Counted from the stretch's first letter, positions 20,190 to 32,179 are shown. The stretch is 64,000 nt of DNA from Doryteuthis pealeii (GCA_023376005.1 CM042139.1:141134288-141198287); one strand, 5' to 3'. Numbers and translations: made by a program. The notes: generated from the sequence alone by a model not told the origin.

Positions 20190-22015
20190 GTTGTCGCATC
20201 CTTCTTCTACTAAAGACGACTGGCGTAGTGTCCACTTTTTTATCTGTTATCGGGCGTGAGTTGGCTGAACAGACCAGTTTTTGAATGGCAATCTCTCGTG
20301 CATCGAGTACAAACAAACAGTGATGCTTGCTGGAGGAACCTGTTGTCTATCTCTTTTTCAGTCCTTTTCGTTCCCTTGTTTGACGCGGAGTCGCCAGGTC
20401 TCAGGGTCTTTTGCACAAGCCTCTCATGTGTTGGTGTTGATTGTGCCATCTCTTCATATCACTCTTGCAGACATCTTAAAAGCGCAGGCGTTGTCTTCCT
20501 ACCCGTTCGAGTGACCTCCACTAATTCCCCATACAGTAGGTCTTTGGGAATGCGGCCATTGTCCATCCTCCTGACGTGACCAAGCCAACGCAGGCGTCTC
20601 TCGTACAGGATGGCAGGCATACTGCTCATGTATGCTCGTTCTAGCAAGTATGGTTGTGCACTTTGTACTGCCAGCGTATGCGTAGAATGCGGCGTAGGCA
20701 TCTGAGGTGGAAATTGTCCTCACATGAGTATGTGATCCAGGCTTTGCTACTGTAGAGGGAGAGTACTGGAGAATGCACGCTTTGTAGACAGTTTGGTTCT
20801 CTTAGTAAGGCTGGCATTGTCCCGGACTCTCTGGCTCAGTTTGGCCATGACTGCCGCCGCTCTCGCGATTGCAGGCTGTGCTCTTTGATGACAATGTTGG
20901 GGGGGGGGGTCTACACCTTGTGCCATGACCTTTGTCTTTATTTAGACTCATGGTAAGCCCGAACTCGCTTGCAAGCCTGTGTGAGTCGACTGACAAGCTG
21001 TTGCAGGCCGTGCTCAGTGTGTGATGTAAGGCTGCATAATCGGCGAATAGCATTTTCCCGAACGAGGACCTTCGTGACTTTGGTCTTAGCTCTAAGGCGA
21101 GCGATGTTTAGGCGACTTGCTGTCAGCTCTGGTGTGTATGTAGACTCCCCCGCTGCAGTCCTTGAAGGCTTACTGGAGAAGCAAGGGGGAACAACATCCA
21201 AACAGCGTAGGTGCACAGTACACAGCCCTGCTTCACTCCACTGCCGACTGGAAATGCCTCGAATCTTGCGCCATTAAACAAAACTGTCGAATGCCTTGTT
21301 AGGTATGAATTGCGGTGTATAGTGGCATTTGCATCTCCTGGCCCTTTTCCTGCAGGCTGGCGTAGTGAGAAGATCATGTCCACAGTTGACCAATTTGCTC
21401 GAAGCCACACTGTGACGACGGATAGATGCAATATGCAAGGGTCTGCAGACGCGCCAGTGTAACACGCGTAAAAACTTTTCAACTACACTGAGATGTGAAA
21501 TGCCCCGGTAATTGTTGCAGTCGCTCCGATCTCCTTTGTTCTTGTGACGATAGTAGAGTCCCGCAATGTCCAGAGGGATGTGTTTTTGTTCCCAGCAGCT
21601 GCAGAGTAGTTCGTGTAGTCGTTGAGGGCAGCGCTGCCTTCCTTTTCCAAGACCGCTCCCGGTTGCTTTCCTATCAGCAAGGCGGTCGATGGCTTTGCTG
21701 AGCTCTTCCACCGTTGGTAGTGTGTCCAGCTCTTCCATTGCCGTCAGATCAGAGATGGCACTTAGGGTGTTTTCTGTCACTTAGTTTTGGGGTGCATACA
21801 GTTCCAGGTAATGTTGCAGCTGCTACCGTTGGTCAGTGATGATTCTCCCCGTTTTATCTTTCAGTGGTGTAGTCTTTTGTTTATGGGGTGGTCTGTAGCT
21901 CTTTTGATGCCCTCATACATGCCCCTTGCTCTCCCGTGTTTTGCAGGAAGTTCTCCTTTAGCTTCAACCACAAGCTTCATTTTTCCAGCCAAATTCAGAC
22001 CACGTACGCATGGCC
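20190..22015 (-). pseudogene. LINE-A reverse transcriptase remnant, right copy
   Basis: Order and decay match 8986-10806: motif C is again FADYAAL (20802-21053), the RT start PTVEELSKAIDRLADRKATGS lies in 21274-21780, and RRLRWLGHVRRMDNGRIPKDLLYGEL in 20459-20701. CTRCTRDCHSK (20240-20449) is a C-terminal zinc-finger-like motif. Sharing FADYAAL shows that the core loss predates the duplication. Confidence 0.88.
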
Positions 22016-22019
22016 CAGT

Positions 22020-22910
22020 AGCATGATTAGTGTACTTAACACTCCAAAAATCACAAACGGGCAAGATGGGACTCTTTAGCCCTGGCCAACAACTCATCCA
22101 GGACAGGGAAAAGTCTTATAAAACCACCGTTGCCTTGTGGCTCTACATTATCCCAAGGAAAGGCTAAGGAAGTAAACCCCGAAAACAAATCTGGGGCTGG
22201 AGTCCCTAAGATGGGTTGGGCTGAATCACAGTACTTCCCAGCAACTCCTGTGGCACCGCCATTGCCAAACAGCATTGGTTCCTACGTTTCCTTTGGATCA
22301 CAACGGCTGTGTGGAGGAGGATCTGTTGCTTGGGCGACAGTTCATTCTCCATAACAACCTGCCCACGCTACGTAGTTTTCACTACAAAAATGGAAAAATG
22401 GAGAGGACACTCCATGACATGTGCCTACACAACACGGGAGGTGGCAGTTACCAGTGATAAGCCCATCTGATTGGCGAAGGAAATGAGTATTAGGGGTCAC
22501 TTTCGACGGTGGGAGAGGTCATCGCACCTCACTGGACTGCTACCGCCCGCCTTATGCCAGTGAGGTGCTATCCCGCCATAGCCTGTTTGCTCCACTAGCT
22601 GTACGGAGCTTAGAGAATCGTCTCGACAGGCAGGCTAAAATGTTTACACCAAACACGAAACCGAAAAAAACTCCAGCAATTTGGCTCGAAAGCTGGAACG
22701 TCAGGCCCATGTATCATGACTAATAGACTTAAATCAAGTTGATGATGGCCGCAATACGGCATCTTGACAAAGAACTCCTCCGGCTCAATATCGACGTGGC
22801 TTGTCTTCAGGTGACAGGGCTGGCTGAAAATGGCCCCAATCAAAAGAGGCCATTTTTCTTTTTTTTTCACGTGTCATGCTGCCCCAAACTAACTTTAATT
22901 ATTTTATTTT
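22020..22910 (+). pseudogene. LINE-A 5' region and endonuclease start, inverted, right copy
   Basis: Nearly identical to 10807-11700. The endonuclease start DKELLRLNIDVACLQ is followed by TGLAENGPNQ, where a one-base insertion shifts the frame, and then by the same T-rich end. Confidence 0.75.
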
Positions 22911-22928
22911 TTTATTTCTTTTAAATGT

Positions 22929-22988
<60 letters not shown>

Positions 22989-23205
22989 GTTCAAATCCTC
23001 GATGACGGAGTTAGCCTTTCACATAGCGCTAGTATCCTAGGAAAACCTATTCTCCCTCCATCAATGGATGAATAGTAGGGGAGCCTGGGATATTTAATCC
23101 TGTTTAGGCAAACAGTCTAGGTGACGAGAAAGTCTGAATTCAAAACCAGTTAAACTCAGCTTCAGACCATAACCTTGTGCCACCTCCTGCTCGGGCAGAG
23201 GGGTT

Positions 23206-23210
<5 letters not shown>
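22989..23210 (+). repeat. SINE-like family S1 copy, right block
   Basis: Equivalent of 11773-11997, between (TA)n tracts. Confidence 0.6.
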
Positions 23211-23250
<40 letters not shown>

Positions 23251-23299
23251 CTATGATGAGGTCTAGACGTCTACCTAGAGTCCAGACGATATATATATA

Positions 23300-23338
<39 letters not shown>

Positions 23339-23670
23339 TTTTTTCCGTGAAAACCACAGGCACACACGAAAGCCGACTGATTTTTCATCAATTCTATTCC
23401 TTACCTCCTCATCCATCAGCAGCTACCAGTAAGAACCATACTTTTAACTGATAAATACATACATGGCTAAATATGTTACGATAACTAGAGAGCTCAAATC
23501 TGTAATTACCAGAGATCCTTGTGTACGTTAACGGTGAAATGTGTATATATATATATATAATCCAAAAGTCCAGAGAAGAAATCTTCCTTACGACACAAGA
23601 GTTTTATTTAAAAGACCTGTCGCAGTTTGAGAGCTCAATGTGTGCTCTTAATGTTAGAGTCACAGACCAA

Positions 23671-23863
23671 ATATATAAGTAAAGAAATAACAAAAGACTT
23701 AGAGATTTACCATTATAGACTACTTCAGTGAGCTTAGACAAAGTGTCTAACTCTCCCGACTCACCAGGTGCGAATCTGATGAGTCGGGAGAGTTAGACAC
23801 TTTGTCTAAGCTCCCTGAAATATACTATAAAGCTAAATCTCTAAGTCTTTTGTTATTTCTTTA

Positions 23864-23929
<66 letters not shown>

Positions 23930-24010
23930 TAAAAGAAATAACAAAAGACTTAGAGATTTAGCTTTATAGTATATTTCAGGGAGCTTAGACAAAGTGTCTA
24001 ACTCTCCCGA

Positions 24011-24014
<4 letters not shown>
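23671..24014. repeat. Palindrome with third arm, right copy
   Basis: Same structure as 12451-12798, including the internal (TA)n. Confidence 0.85.
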
Positions 24015-24091
<77 letters not shown>

Positions 24092-24713
24092 AGTAAAATG
24101 AGAAAATTAATCCGACAGTATGTGGAGGAATGTAGACAAACACAGGGTGTTACACTGGATGGAATCTTATTACCAGTGGTAATTACAACGTTTAATCATT
24201 TTGGTTCCTATAAAACCTTCTTTAGGACAATGTGATAAAAAGAGGAGGACAAAGAAGAGAAAAATATTTTTGTTGTTCAAAAGATGATGGAAGTGTTTGA
24301 ATGACTTGAGTGGGAAATATGTAGAAAATAATTTGAACGCTAATCAATGAACGGTTTTGAGCCTTTTTGGAAATATGTAGATATTTCCAACTCGAGACAT
24401 GAACACGTAAATTTTGTTAATTAATTCAGAATGATTGACAAACTCAACAATCCTGATATTGAAAGCAATAGGCTGAATCCAGAGATTTTCCATAAGCAAA
24501 ATATGCCAACATTGCATTAAATTATTGATCTTTTACTCTACGTTCGGAGATTCTTAGTTTCTTATCACAAAAAATAAGTTAATCACAGAATAGGGGAAGG
24601 TATGGCTTTGATTAAAGACAAAAAATCAGACTTGCTAACGTAAGCTGGATTCTAATGAAGTCGTCGCTAGAAAAAAAAGTAATTATAGCATAATCTTCAA
24701 CACCACACATTAG

Positions 24714-24714
<1 letters not shown>

Positions 24715-24786
<72 letters not shown>
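24715..24786. repeat. (CT)n microsatellite
   Basis: About 70 bp of uninterrupted CT. Confidence 0.97.
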
Positions 24787-24791
<5 letters not shown>

Positions 24792-24955
24792 CATAGATGA
24801 GTGATCATTTTGATCCATAGCTTTAATTATTTCCAAACTTTATCCCATGGATTATGATAAGGGACACGTATAGAAAATCTTTACGTTCTTCTTGGAAACG
24901 ATATTTATGTCATGCAATCCTTTCGTTGCTTTCTTGTTTAAAAGATTTTTTTAAA

Positions 24956-25060
24956 TTACTATTATTTCAGCGTTCATTATATGAATTTTCCGAATACATT
25001 GAATGACCAATCTTCAAAAATTTATACATAAATATTCATCATGACAACGGTATCATTATC

Positions 25061-25103
<43 letters not shown>

Positions 25104-25303
25104 TTAATTGGAGTCGGACCTAATTTTGAAAATTAATTAATTAATAATGAATTAGGCGGGAATACCTATTAAATGTATGGCTAAACAAATCGAGAAAATT
25201 ACTATTATTTCAGCGTTCATTATATGAATTTTCCGAATACATTGAATGACCAATCTTCAAAAATTTATACATAAATATTCATCATGACAACGGTATCATT
25301 ATC

Positions 25304-25358
<55 letters not shown>

Positions 25359-25455
25359 TTAATTGGAGTCGGACCTAATTTTGAAAATTAATTAATTAAT
25401 AATGAATTAGGCGGGAATACCTATTAAATGTATGGCTAAACAAATCGAGAAAAAT
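24956..25455 (+). repeat. Tandem duplication of ~245-bp unit
   Basis: Unit 1 (24956-25198) and unit 2 (25199-25455) both start ATTATTTCAGCGTTCATT, contain a (TA)n and end with CTAAACAAATCGAGAAAA. They differ mainly in the (TA)n length. Each unit ends in a reverse-oriented piece of the M1 palindrome family. Confidence 0.88.
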
Positions 25456-25459
25456 CAAT

Positions 25460-25501
25460 CTCTGTATGTACATTTCGGCCTATTAGGCCTCATCAGCAGA
25501 G
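25460..25501 (-). ncRNA. Hammerhead ribozyme, type I, minus strand
   Basis: Read on the minus strand: stem I CTCTG (25501-25497) with CAGAG (25464-25460), core CTGATGA (25496-25490), stem II GGCCT/AGGCC with loop AAT (25489-25477), GAAA (25476-25473), stem III ATG/CAT with loop TA, cleavage after A25465 in an ATA triplet. All conserved residues are present. H17 is A, which is permitted but usually slower than C. Confidence 0.85.
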
Positions 25502-25877
25502 CTATAGATCGGAAGACCGCCCTGTGCGTGATTTGAAATGCGGAATGCCAAGCTGACAGGCCGATCACATAACCTCTACACTAAACGGACCTCTTAGATT
25601 TTATGATTTGTTTAGAGTAGGTTAATATTCCACTTCTAGTGACTTTTATTACACGACGATATGATAAGTTGTAAACAAGGTTTGTTTAGAATGGCTTTTT
25701 GCCGATAATTTTTGGGAGAATAAGTGCTTAATTGGAGTCGGACCTAATTTTGAAAATTAATTAATTAATAATGAATTAGGCGGGAATACCTATTAAATGT
25801 ATGGCTAAACAAATCGAGAAAAATCAAGTTGGGAGTCCGGTTTCAAATCACGCACAGGTCGGTCTTCCGATCTATAG

Positions 25878-25919
25878 CTCTGCTGATGAGGCCTAATAGG
25901 CCGAAATGTACATACAGAG
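25878..25919 (+). ncRNA. Hammerhead ribozyme, type I, plus strand
   Basis: Stem I CTCTG (25878-25882) with CAGAG (25915-25919), core CTGATGA 25883-25889, stem II 25890-25902, GAAA 25903-25906, stem III ATG/CAT (25906-25908 with 25911-25913) with loop TA, cleavage between A25914 and C25915. Identical in sequence to the minus-strand copy, as expected from the inverted repeat. Confidence 0.85.
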
Positions 25920-26129
25920 ATTGATTTTTCTCGATTTGTTTAGCCATACATTTAATAGGTATTCCTGCCTAATTCATTATTAATTAATTAATTTTCAAAA
26001 TTAGGTCCGACTCCAATTAAGCACTTATTCTCCCAAAAATTATCGGCAAAAAGCCATTCTAAACAAACCTTGTTTATATATATATATATATGGAGTAGTC
26101 AAACAATGTGCTTGAAATGGCGAAGGCCG

Positions 26130-26350
26130 ACAATTTGTGGGAGATTATGTCCTTAATAAAAGTCATACCTAATTTTGTTAATTAATTAATTAAAATTAAA
26201 TGAATTAGGCGTGCATATCGGTTTAAATGTAAAGCGTAAACAATTTGTTTACGCTTTACATTTAAACCGATATGCACGCATAATTCATTTAATTTTAATT
26301 AATTAATTAACAAAATTAGGTATGACTTTTATTAAGCACATAATCTCCCC
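26130..26350. repeat. Near-perfect palindrome of the M1 family without ribozyme
   Basis: Two arms of about 105 bases meet at about 26243 in GTAAACAATTTGTTTAC. The arms carry the M1 blocks (AAGTCATACCTAATTTTG, AATTAGGCGTGCATATCGG) but the hammerhead segment is absent. TA and C-rich sequence follows on the right. Confidence 0.88.
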
Positions 26351-26355
26351 CCCAT

Positions 26356-26363
26356 ATATATAT

Positions 26364-26405
<42 letters not shown>
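26356..26405. repeat. (TA)n tract
   Basis: TA run with one interruption. Confidence 0.9.
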
Positions 26406-26408
<3 letters not shown>

Positions 26409-26599
26409 CTGGCTTTGTATATATATTCATTTACATGAGTGTTGATCTGTTGATCTGCGACATAAGGTTTCATGCATATCTTTGCATAGAAATTCTCAGG
26501 CAGGAAAAGAAAGATTTTGAGAAATCGATAAAATCGAAAACATCGAAAAAATCCTAAAATGATCAAAATATTTTACGTTGGTGTGTTGAGATTGCGTAT

Positions 26600-26830
26600 C
26601 ACTAACCTATGACACATGGTCAATCCCTTAAGCGGAGGGGAATTCAGAGTTTTCCTTCTCCTAGACTAATTACGGTTAAAGGACCCAATCTGCCCAACTA
26701 TTTACCCATAGCTGGAGGGGGAACAGTTGCTTCAAACCTTTCCTAAGTATATTGGTGCTATGTGAAATGAAACAACCTCGTCCTGGATTTGAACTCGTGT
26801 CGCAGAGTTCATTTTTTCTTTCATTTTGTC
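26600..26830 (-). repeat. SINE-like family S1 copy
   Basis: Contains CCCATAGCTGGAGGGGGAAC and TTGGTGCTATGTGAAATG, then GTCCTGGATTTGAACTCG, which on the minus strand is a B-box-like GTTCAAATCC. Confidence 0.65.
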
Positions 26831-26954
26831 ATCGTTCTTTTAATTTAAAAATTAAACTTAAAGAAAATAAGTTATAAAACCAATACTAGATTTTACAATT
26901 TATCGAGTTATCGAACAGCGTCGATAAAATCTAGCCTAGATCCAAAAACATATA

Positions 26955-27205
26955 AGCTGTGTATGTATTTACCAACACCTCTGCACAAGCAAGAGTTGAA
27001 AAATGGGAATTTTTAAGTTTAACAGGTTTTAATTTTCCTTCTTCTAGACGAGTTGTCGTTCACACGTTGAAGAGCCCGGTCACCCATAGCTGGTGGGAGA
27101 ATAGTTGAATGCATACCTTTCCCACGGGTATTAGCGCTATGTGACATCTAACCAGCCTTGTTCATGATTTAAACTCCTGTGGTTGTGTTCATTTCCTAAC
27201 AAAAT
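26955..27205 (-). repeat. SINE-like family S1 copy
   Basis: Blocks TTTACCAACACCTCTGC, CCCATAGCTGGTGGGAGAAT, ATTAGCGCTATGTGACATC and a decayed B box. Longest body of the family in this window. Confidence 0.65.
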
Positions 27206-28858
27206 ACACACATATAAACAGAATTTAATGATAATAACTCATCAAGAGCATGCCCTTATTATGATAGCAATCAAACCAACACATTATTTGAGAAAATTCA
27301 CATTTATATTGCATGAAAGAGAGAAAATAATGAAACTTTATGAATCATGTTTAAAACATTTGCAAAAACTTACATTTTATATTATTGGTGAGACTCACCA
27401 ACAGGATCTTATCCACGATATATGAGTATGCGCAATAGTAAAGAGATAGATCCGATTTTGAAGGTATTTTTTTCGTTGCTTCCATTTCAATTTATATTCA
27501 ACGTATGTAGCAATGGGGATTAGACCAGCATCAGATTGAATTTTAGATCAGCGTTTGTTGCAGAACTCAGAATCAGATTAAATGGCCGATTTCAAATTGA
27601 AAACACACGTTATGAAAAATTGTAGTCAATATCCTATTGTCAGCAACATCTCCGATTTAACACAGACTTAAAGTAGAGAGAAGGTTGGCGAATTGTCTTA
27701 GCAGGAACCATGACAAGGCTGAACGCTTAGATTGACAATGAAAATGAGTGCCGCCTTTATGTGGATTCAGTCCTCTTTGTCTTGTTAGATCGTCAAAAAG
27801 GCCCATTAATCAACTGAAGGTTCCACTTCACCTGGTTTCAGCAAAGTTCACTCGACTCAAATGCTGATATACCATTACATTTGCCCAATTGTTCTTGAAA
27901 AGACATATTTTCAAATATTTTGTCAATCTAACCTCGTCTCGTTTGTTAACTTTATAGAGTCAACAACAAGAGAAAAAAAAGAAAAAACTTAGAAAGGATC
28001 CAATTTAATTAACAGAAACCAAAAGTAGATATAAATCCCAGACATACTTGTACTTGACAAATTCTGGAAACGATGATGAATTTAAAAAATTGTGTAAATA
28101 CTTGATTGGCTCTTTTTTGTTTGATGTTTTTCTTATTTCTTCTTTTTCAGGGTGGTATCGTTCAAGAAGCAAGATCTTAAAAAGCGACTTTTCAAAAGGC
28201 GAAGACGCATGTTGCTCACATAGACATAATTGCTTTACTTTAAGCTTTCTGAATCAAGACAAAACACGCTTAAAATATTTCGAGTTGAAGATGTATTAAT
28301 TACTAAATAAATAGCGTTGGTTTTGATAAGTAAAGGATATAGATAGAAAGGAGAAATTCCTTAAAGAAAGTATACTATTAAATAACGTCAATAAATATCA
28401 TCAAATGCTTGCCTAAAATTATAAATGCCAAGAAAACAACGAGAAGAAGGGGCATAGGTATTTATTTGAATGCTTGTGAAAACCGCATCAATTATCAGAA
28501 AAATTTCTAAGAAATCTCACATTAAATGACAGTGAATTAAAATTGAAAGTAGATATTGTTAAATTCTTTGGACTTTGGTATGTGGCATAAGTTAATGGAA
28601 TAAGAATTACCAAATGTAATTTAAGGCTTCCGGTTTTCAAACAACTTGTGATTGACAAAGATTTGTGGCGAACTTGCAGCAAATTTTAAAGAAAGACGTC
28701 TCAGAATAAGGAAATACTGGAAGCACCAAAATCTTGTCTATATCTAACAAAAAATATATGGTTATTTCCTATAACTCTAACCTACAAAAGGGGAACCACT
28801 CTAAATGAATTTTATAAATAATTTATTCATTTATTGATCTACTAGGAAAAAAGAAGAC
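27206..28858. other. Unassigned region, no clear gene
   Basis: Ordinary AT-rich sequence. The frames at 27183-27425 and 28048-28299 have no recognisable domain. A pyrimidine-rich acceptor-like sequence ends in CAG at 28150, followed by a short frame rich in lysine and arginine (FKKQDLKKRLFKRRRR). It could be a terminal exon, but there is no donor, no upstream exon and no homolog I know. Confidence 0.35.
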
Positions 28859-28928
28859 GGGGTTAGGGTTAGGGTTTAGGGTTAGGGTTGGCGTTAGGGT
28901 TAGGATTACGGTTAGAGTTTAGGGTTAG
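28859..28928 (+). repeat. Interstitial telomere-like (TTAGGG)n block
   Basis: About 70 bp of GGGTTA units with degenerate members (GGCGTTAGGG, GGATTACGG, AGAGTTTAGGG). Such blocks mark ancient end fusions, repair insertions or short dispersed arrays. The degeneracy argues that it is not a true chromosome end. Confidence 0.9.
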
Positions 28929-28929
28929 T

Positions 28930-29574
28930 TTAATGGGAAACTAATGGGTAGATTTATTAGCAGATAAAATTCATTCAGAGTGGGTCCCCTTTTTTAGGTT
29001 GAAGTTATAGGAAATAAGCCGATATATATTTCCTCTACTTTTCAGACTATCTGGTGAATCAGACAAATTTTTCAAACAAGCACAGCTCCTAATTACACGA
29101 TTTAAACGAGGCAAAAACTCCAATAAATATGTAAGTGAACACATGTAAGGTTCCATTATGACAATACATATGCTAGAACATATATTTATTTTGCTAGTTT
29201 TTCTTTAAGGATTTCCCTGGTCGACCCAATTTGCAGGATATTGCAACATCAGGTAAACATTATTAAGGTTTTTTGAAAAAAAACCGTTATATGTAAAAAC
29301 ATGTGGTTTCTTAGAAAATTGCAGAAACCAGGAAGGAATTATTTCCAGAGAAAGAACAAAAAATAAGTAGTAGGATGGTCGTGTGTGTGTGTGTGTGTGT
29401 GTGTGTGTATTATGTAGTTTACTTTTTGTATTAAAAGAGCTTAATATCTATTTCGATTTTTTGTTCTGCTATATATTATAATCATAGAGGCTTGCCGACA
29501 ACACAGATTTGGTTGATACTCTTTCACCATCCGTCCCCATCAAACATCGTAATTCATAAGTCCTCTAAAATTAA
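28930..29574. other. Unassigned sequence with a (GT)n at 29380-29409
   Basis: No gene recognised. Confidence 0.45.
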
Positions 29575-29775
29575 AGTTGGCGGAGTGGCCTATTGCCGGT
29601 ATTAGCCGGACAGCGAGGGAGTATGTTCCCTTTTCGCTAGCGCTAGACCAGGAAGATTGTTGTTGCTGAGATGGAACGCCACATCTACCATCAGCTCACC
29701 ACTTTACCGCACATATCAGATTATCCAATTCGTGATACACATGCACTGAGATGGCGAGGACCCGCAGATCAAAAC
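29575..29775 (-). repeat. SINE-like family S3 body
   Basis: Shares CAGCGAGGGAGTATG, GACCAGGAAGATTGTT, CTACCATCAGCTC and TTTACCGCAC in order with 58889-59130. The tRNA-like head present there is missing here. Confidence 0.65.
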
Positions 29776-29989
29776 TGATGTGTCCATATGTTGGAATCCA
29801 TAGGACTGCATTCATACATTTTGTGAGTCATATCTTTTTCAAATACCTTATTATATTTTAATTCAATTTAAAAATTATTTTGGCGGGATGGATATGCGTG
29901 ATTGTATCCAATAATTAGAAAATGGCCGCAATTTTGATGGTATTGCTTCGTTGCCATAGTTACAATGTTTTGCATCATTAGCCGTATAT

Positions 29990-30190
29990 ATTTGCCAACC
30001 CATCGGAACGAGCAGAATGTCACACCGTTAAATATCCCAGTCTGTTCCACTAGTGTAAGGGAGGATAGTTAGATGCCTACCTTTCCCAATATTATTACCG
30101 CTAGGGAAATGCAAACAGCCTAGTCCAGGATTTGAATTCAGATCACCCAGTCCATTTTCTATGAAGATTCGTGCCTTCAACATGAGCCGT
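29990..30190 (-). repeat. SINE-like family S1 copy
   Basis: Blocks GGGAGGATAGTTAGATGCC and CCTAGTCCAGGATTTGAAT, the latter a minus-strand B-box-like motif, then GTCCATTTTCTATGAAG. Confidence 0.6.
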
Positions 30191-32160
30191 AGTACTTGAT
30201 CATGTCAGAATATTAGACATTGCTAAATGATTTGTAAGAGACGTAGAATAAAGAAATGTGTCAGGAACGCGATTGCATACAGATCGCATAGTGAAAAGTG
30301 AAGTCAAGAAATTTGAACAAAAACATTGGAACCCGATTCAAAATCGATACACGCAATCCCCAAATTAAGACCATTAAAGAGATATTCGAAGCCTTCGGGC
30401 CTTCAAATCAGACTAAAACGGCACGATGTCGCCTACTGAGAGGTTAAGTATCACGCATTGAACCAGTTCTTTAACCTTATTTAAAGTTTTATTACCTAGA
30501 TCAGTGTGTCACTGGAACAAACACAATATATAAGTGGTTGAGTGTAGGTCGATACTGCATGGCTTCGACAGTTGTTTAAATGGGGTGGGTAAATGAAGGG
30601 GAAACCTAACCCTGTTCCGTCGAGGTGTCAGCAAAGATTTATAAGGACGGTAATAATCGATGATGCCCTGACCCTTAGAAGGCAGAGTAAACTGTAAAAA
30701 TGACATTTTTATGGGATTAACCTTCAGACACGACTTTAGTTGTAACGATTTTTGTGTCAACCCTAATCTTCAAGCAAGAGCACTCCTCAGCGAACATCCC
30801 TTATGTTAAGCAGTTCACGATCCTCGGTGAAGAAGCCTTTGGTTGCTCATTGGTGTCCCTCGGTGTTGTGTATGATGATTTGGTTGTTCGTTGGTGTCCT
30901 TTAGTGTTGGGTACCACCCTTTGATTGCAGGTCCATTCGTCAATGGCGAATAACGTGCAAATGAACGGCTGTCAATATCAGCGATTAAATAGTTAACTAA
31001 CCATGTATTCGGGCTGTTGATTGGCTGGGGTTTAAATCACCTGACATCGTTGAGTCTATAAGTTTAAGTGATGGATTACAGCACGGTTATATACAAAATA
31101 ATCAAACAAAAGAAGAGTGGCATTCAAATGAAAAATCGTTTTTATGCCCAACCCTCCAGCTGATGTACCTTCTATGGCAAAGTTTGTATACATGAGTGAA
31201 TTAAGATTTAAAAATTGGAATTTTATGGTGCTCAGTGCTAGGCTCATTCGATCACAAATAAAGCCTTGTTAAAATGTAGGGTTTTAAGGGTGGAGTAGAA
31301 GGGAATATGGCTTACCTACTAGAACAAAAAGCGTTTGAATTTCTGGCGTACAAGAAGGGAGAACACTCAGAAAGAGAAACATGGCCGCTCCAAATTCATA
31401 ATTTAAGAAACATGATCGCGGAGCAAAGAGAATTGGAAAATTAGTGGAGGAATATGCAAATTTCCTCGCGACCAGACACACAATTAAAGAGCCCCAGCAA
31501 CAGAAAACGTTTGGGGTGGTAAAATGGTATTGTCGACGGACTGGTGATTCGGATAATTGATCTATTTTTCTGCTCCCTGGATTCCCGGACAGGAACTTAA
31601 TTATTCAACTTGAAATTGATTAGCTGGGTCAGTTTCTCAGATTGTTTCCTAGAATTAATTATTGCAAGAAATATTAGCATTAGTCTTGAAGAAATTCTTC
31701 AACCAACTTCTATTGACACCCAATTTCTAATGCGCAGTTTTTTTCATCATTTTTATATGTATTTACCCAGCTCATCCGCTATGAACCGGAGGTGACAGAA
31801 GGTCAATTTTAAGCGGAGTAAGCTGGTCCGAACCGATATTTCAGACCCGGGTGCCGATTCCAATTCCTCCGACGATGACCATTTCGTTAATGCGCGCAAA
31901 CTTATACCACATTTTGAATGACATTTCTTTGAATCAATTATTGTCATTGATATTCATTTATTTTTATTTTTACATATATTAATATTGATTTTTTGACAAG
32001 ATTCTAGAAAAAGTGAAACTGACCAAATTTTATGACGGAAAATAAATAAACATAAAGAAAAGATTAACATAAATCATGTAATCGAATCCGTTTCGTGTGA
32101 CGAAAGATTTCTGCGTATAAGTCTATCAACTGGTTACTCTCCAAACAATTTTTTATGAAT
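30191..32160. other. Unassigned region
   Basis: No gene or repeat family recognised. A 45-codon frame at 31307-31444 (+) starts MAYLLEQKAFEFLAYKK and has reasonable composition, but there is no family match and no support from context. Confidence 0.35.
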
Positions 32161-32179
32161 ATATTTATCGTACACACAA

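Larger units (their letters stand above)
17125..25010 (+). repeat. Right copy of the ~8-kb duplicated block
   Basis: Colinear with 5834-13795. From about 22020 onward the two are nearly identical, including rare features such as the palindromes. The first 4 kb show more small indels. The junction at 17122/17125 joins LINE-A 5' sequence to the block start with no new sequence. Confidence 0.85.
25357..26080. mobile_element. Palindrome-family (M1) complex with two opposed hammerheads
   Basis: The left arm (25357-25539) and right arm (25841-26024) are inverted copies. Between them lies a third copy of the arm (25726-25825) and about 190 bp of other sequence. The arms contain GCTTAATTGGAGTCGGACC, an AT-rich core, GGCTAAACAAATCGAG and then a hammerhead. 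A second shared block, AACAAGGTTTGTTTAGAATG, lies at about 25675-25694 and inverted at the right end. No protein is encoded. Hammerheads flanked by long inverted repeats are known from Penelope-like elements and their relatives, so a Penelope-derived non-autonomous element is likely. Confidence 0.7.

Noticed and set aside
31307..31444. 45-codon frame MAYLLEQ...
   Set aside because: Plausible composition but no family, no splice or transcript evidence and too short to stand alone.
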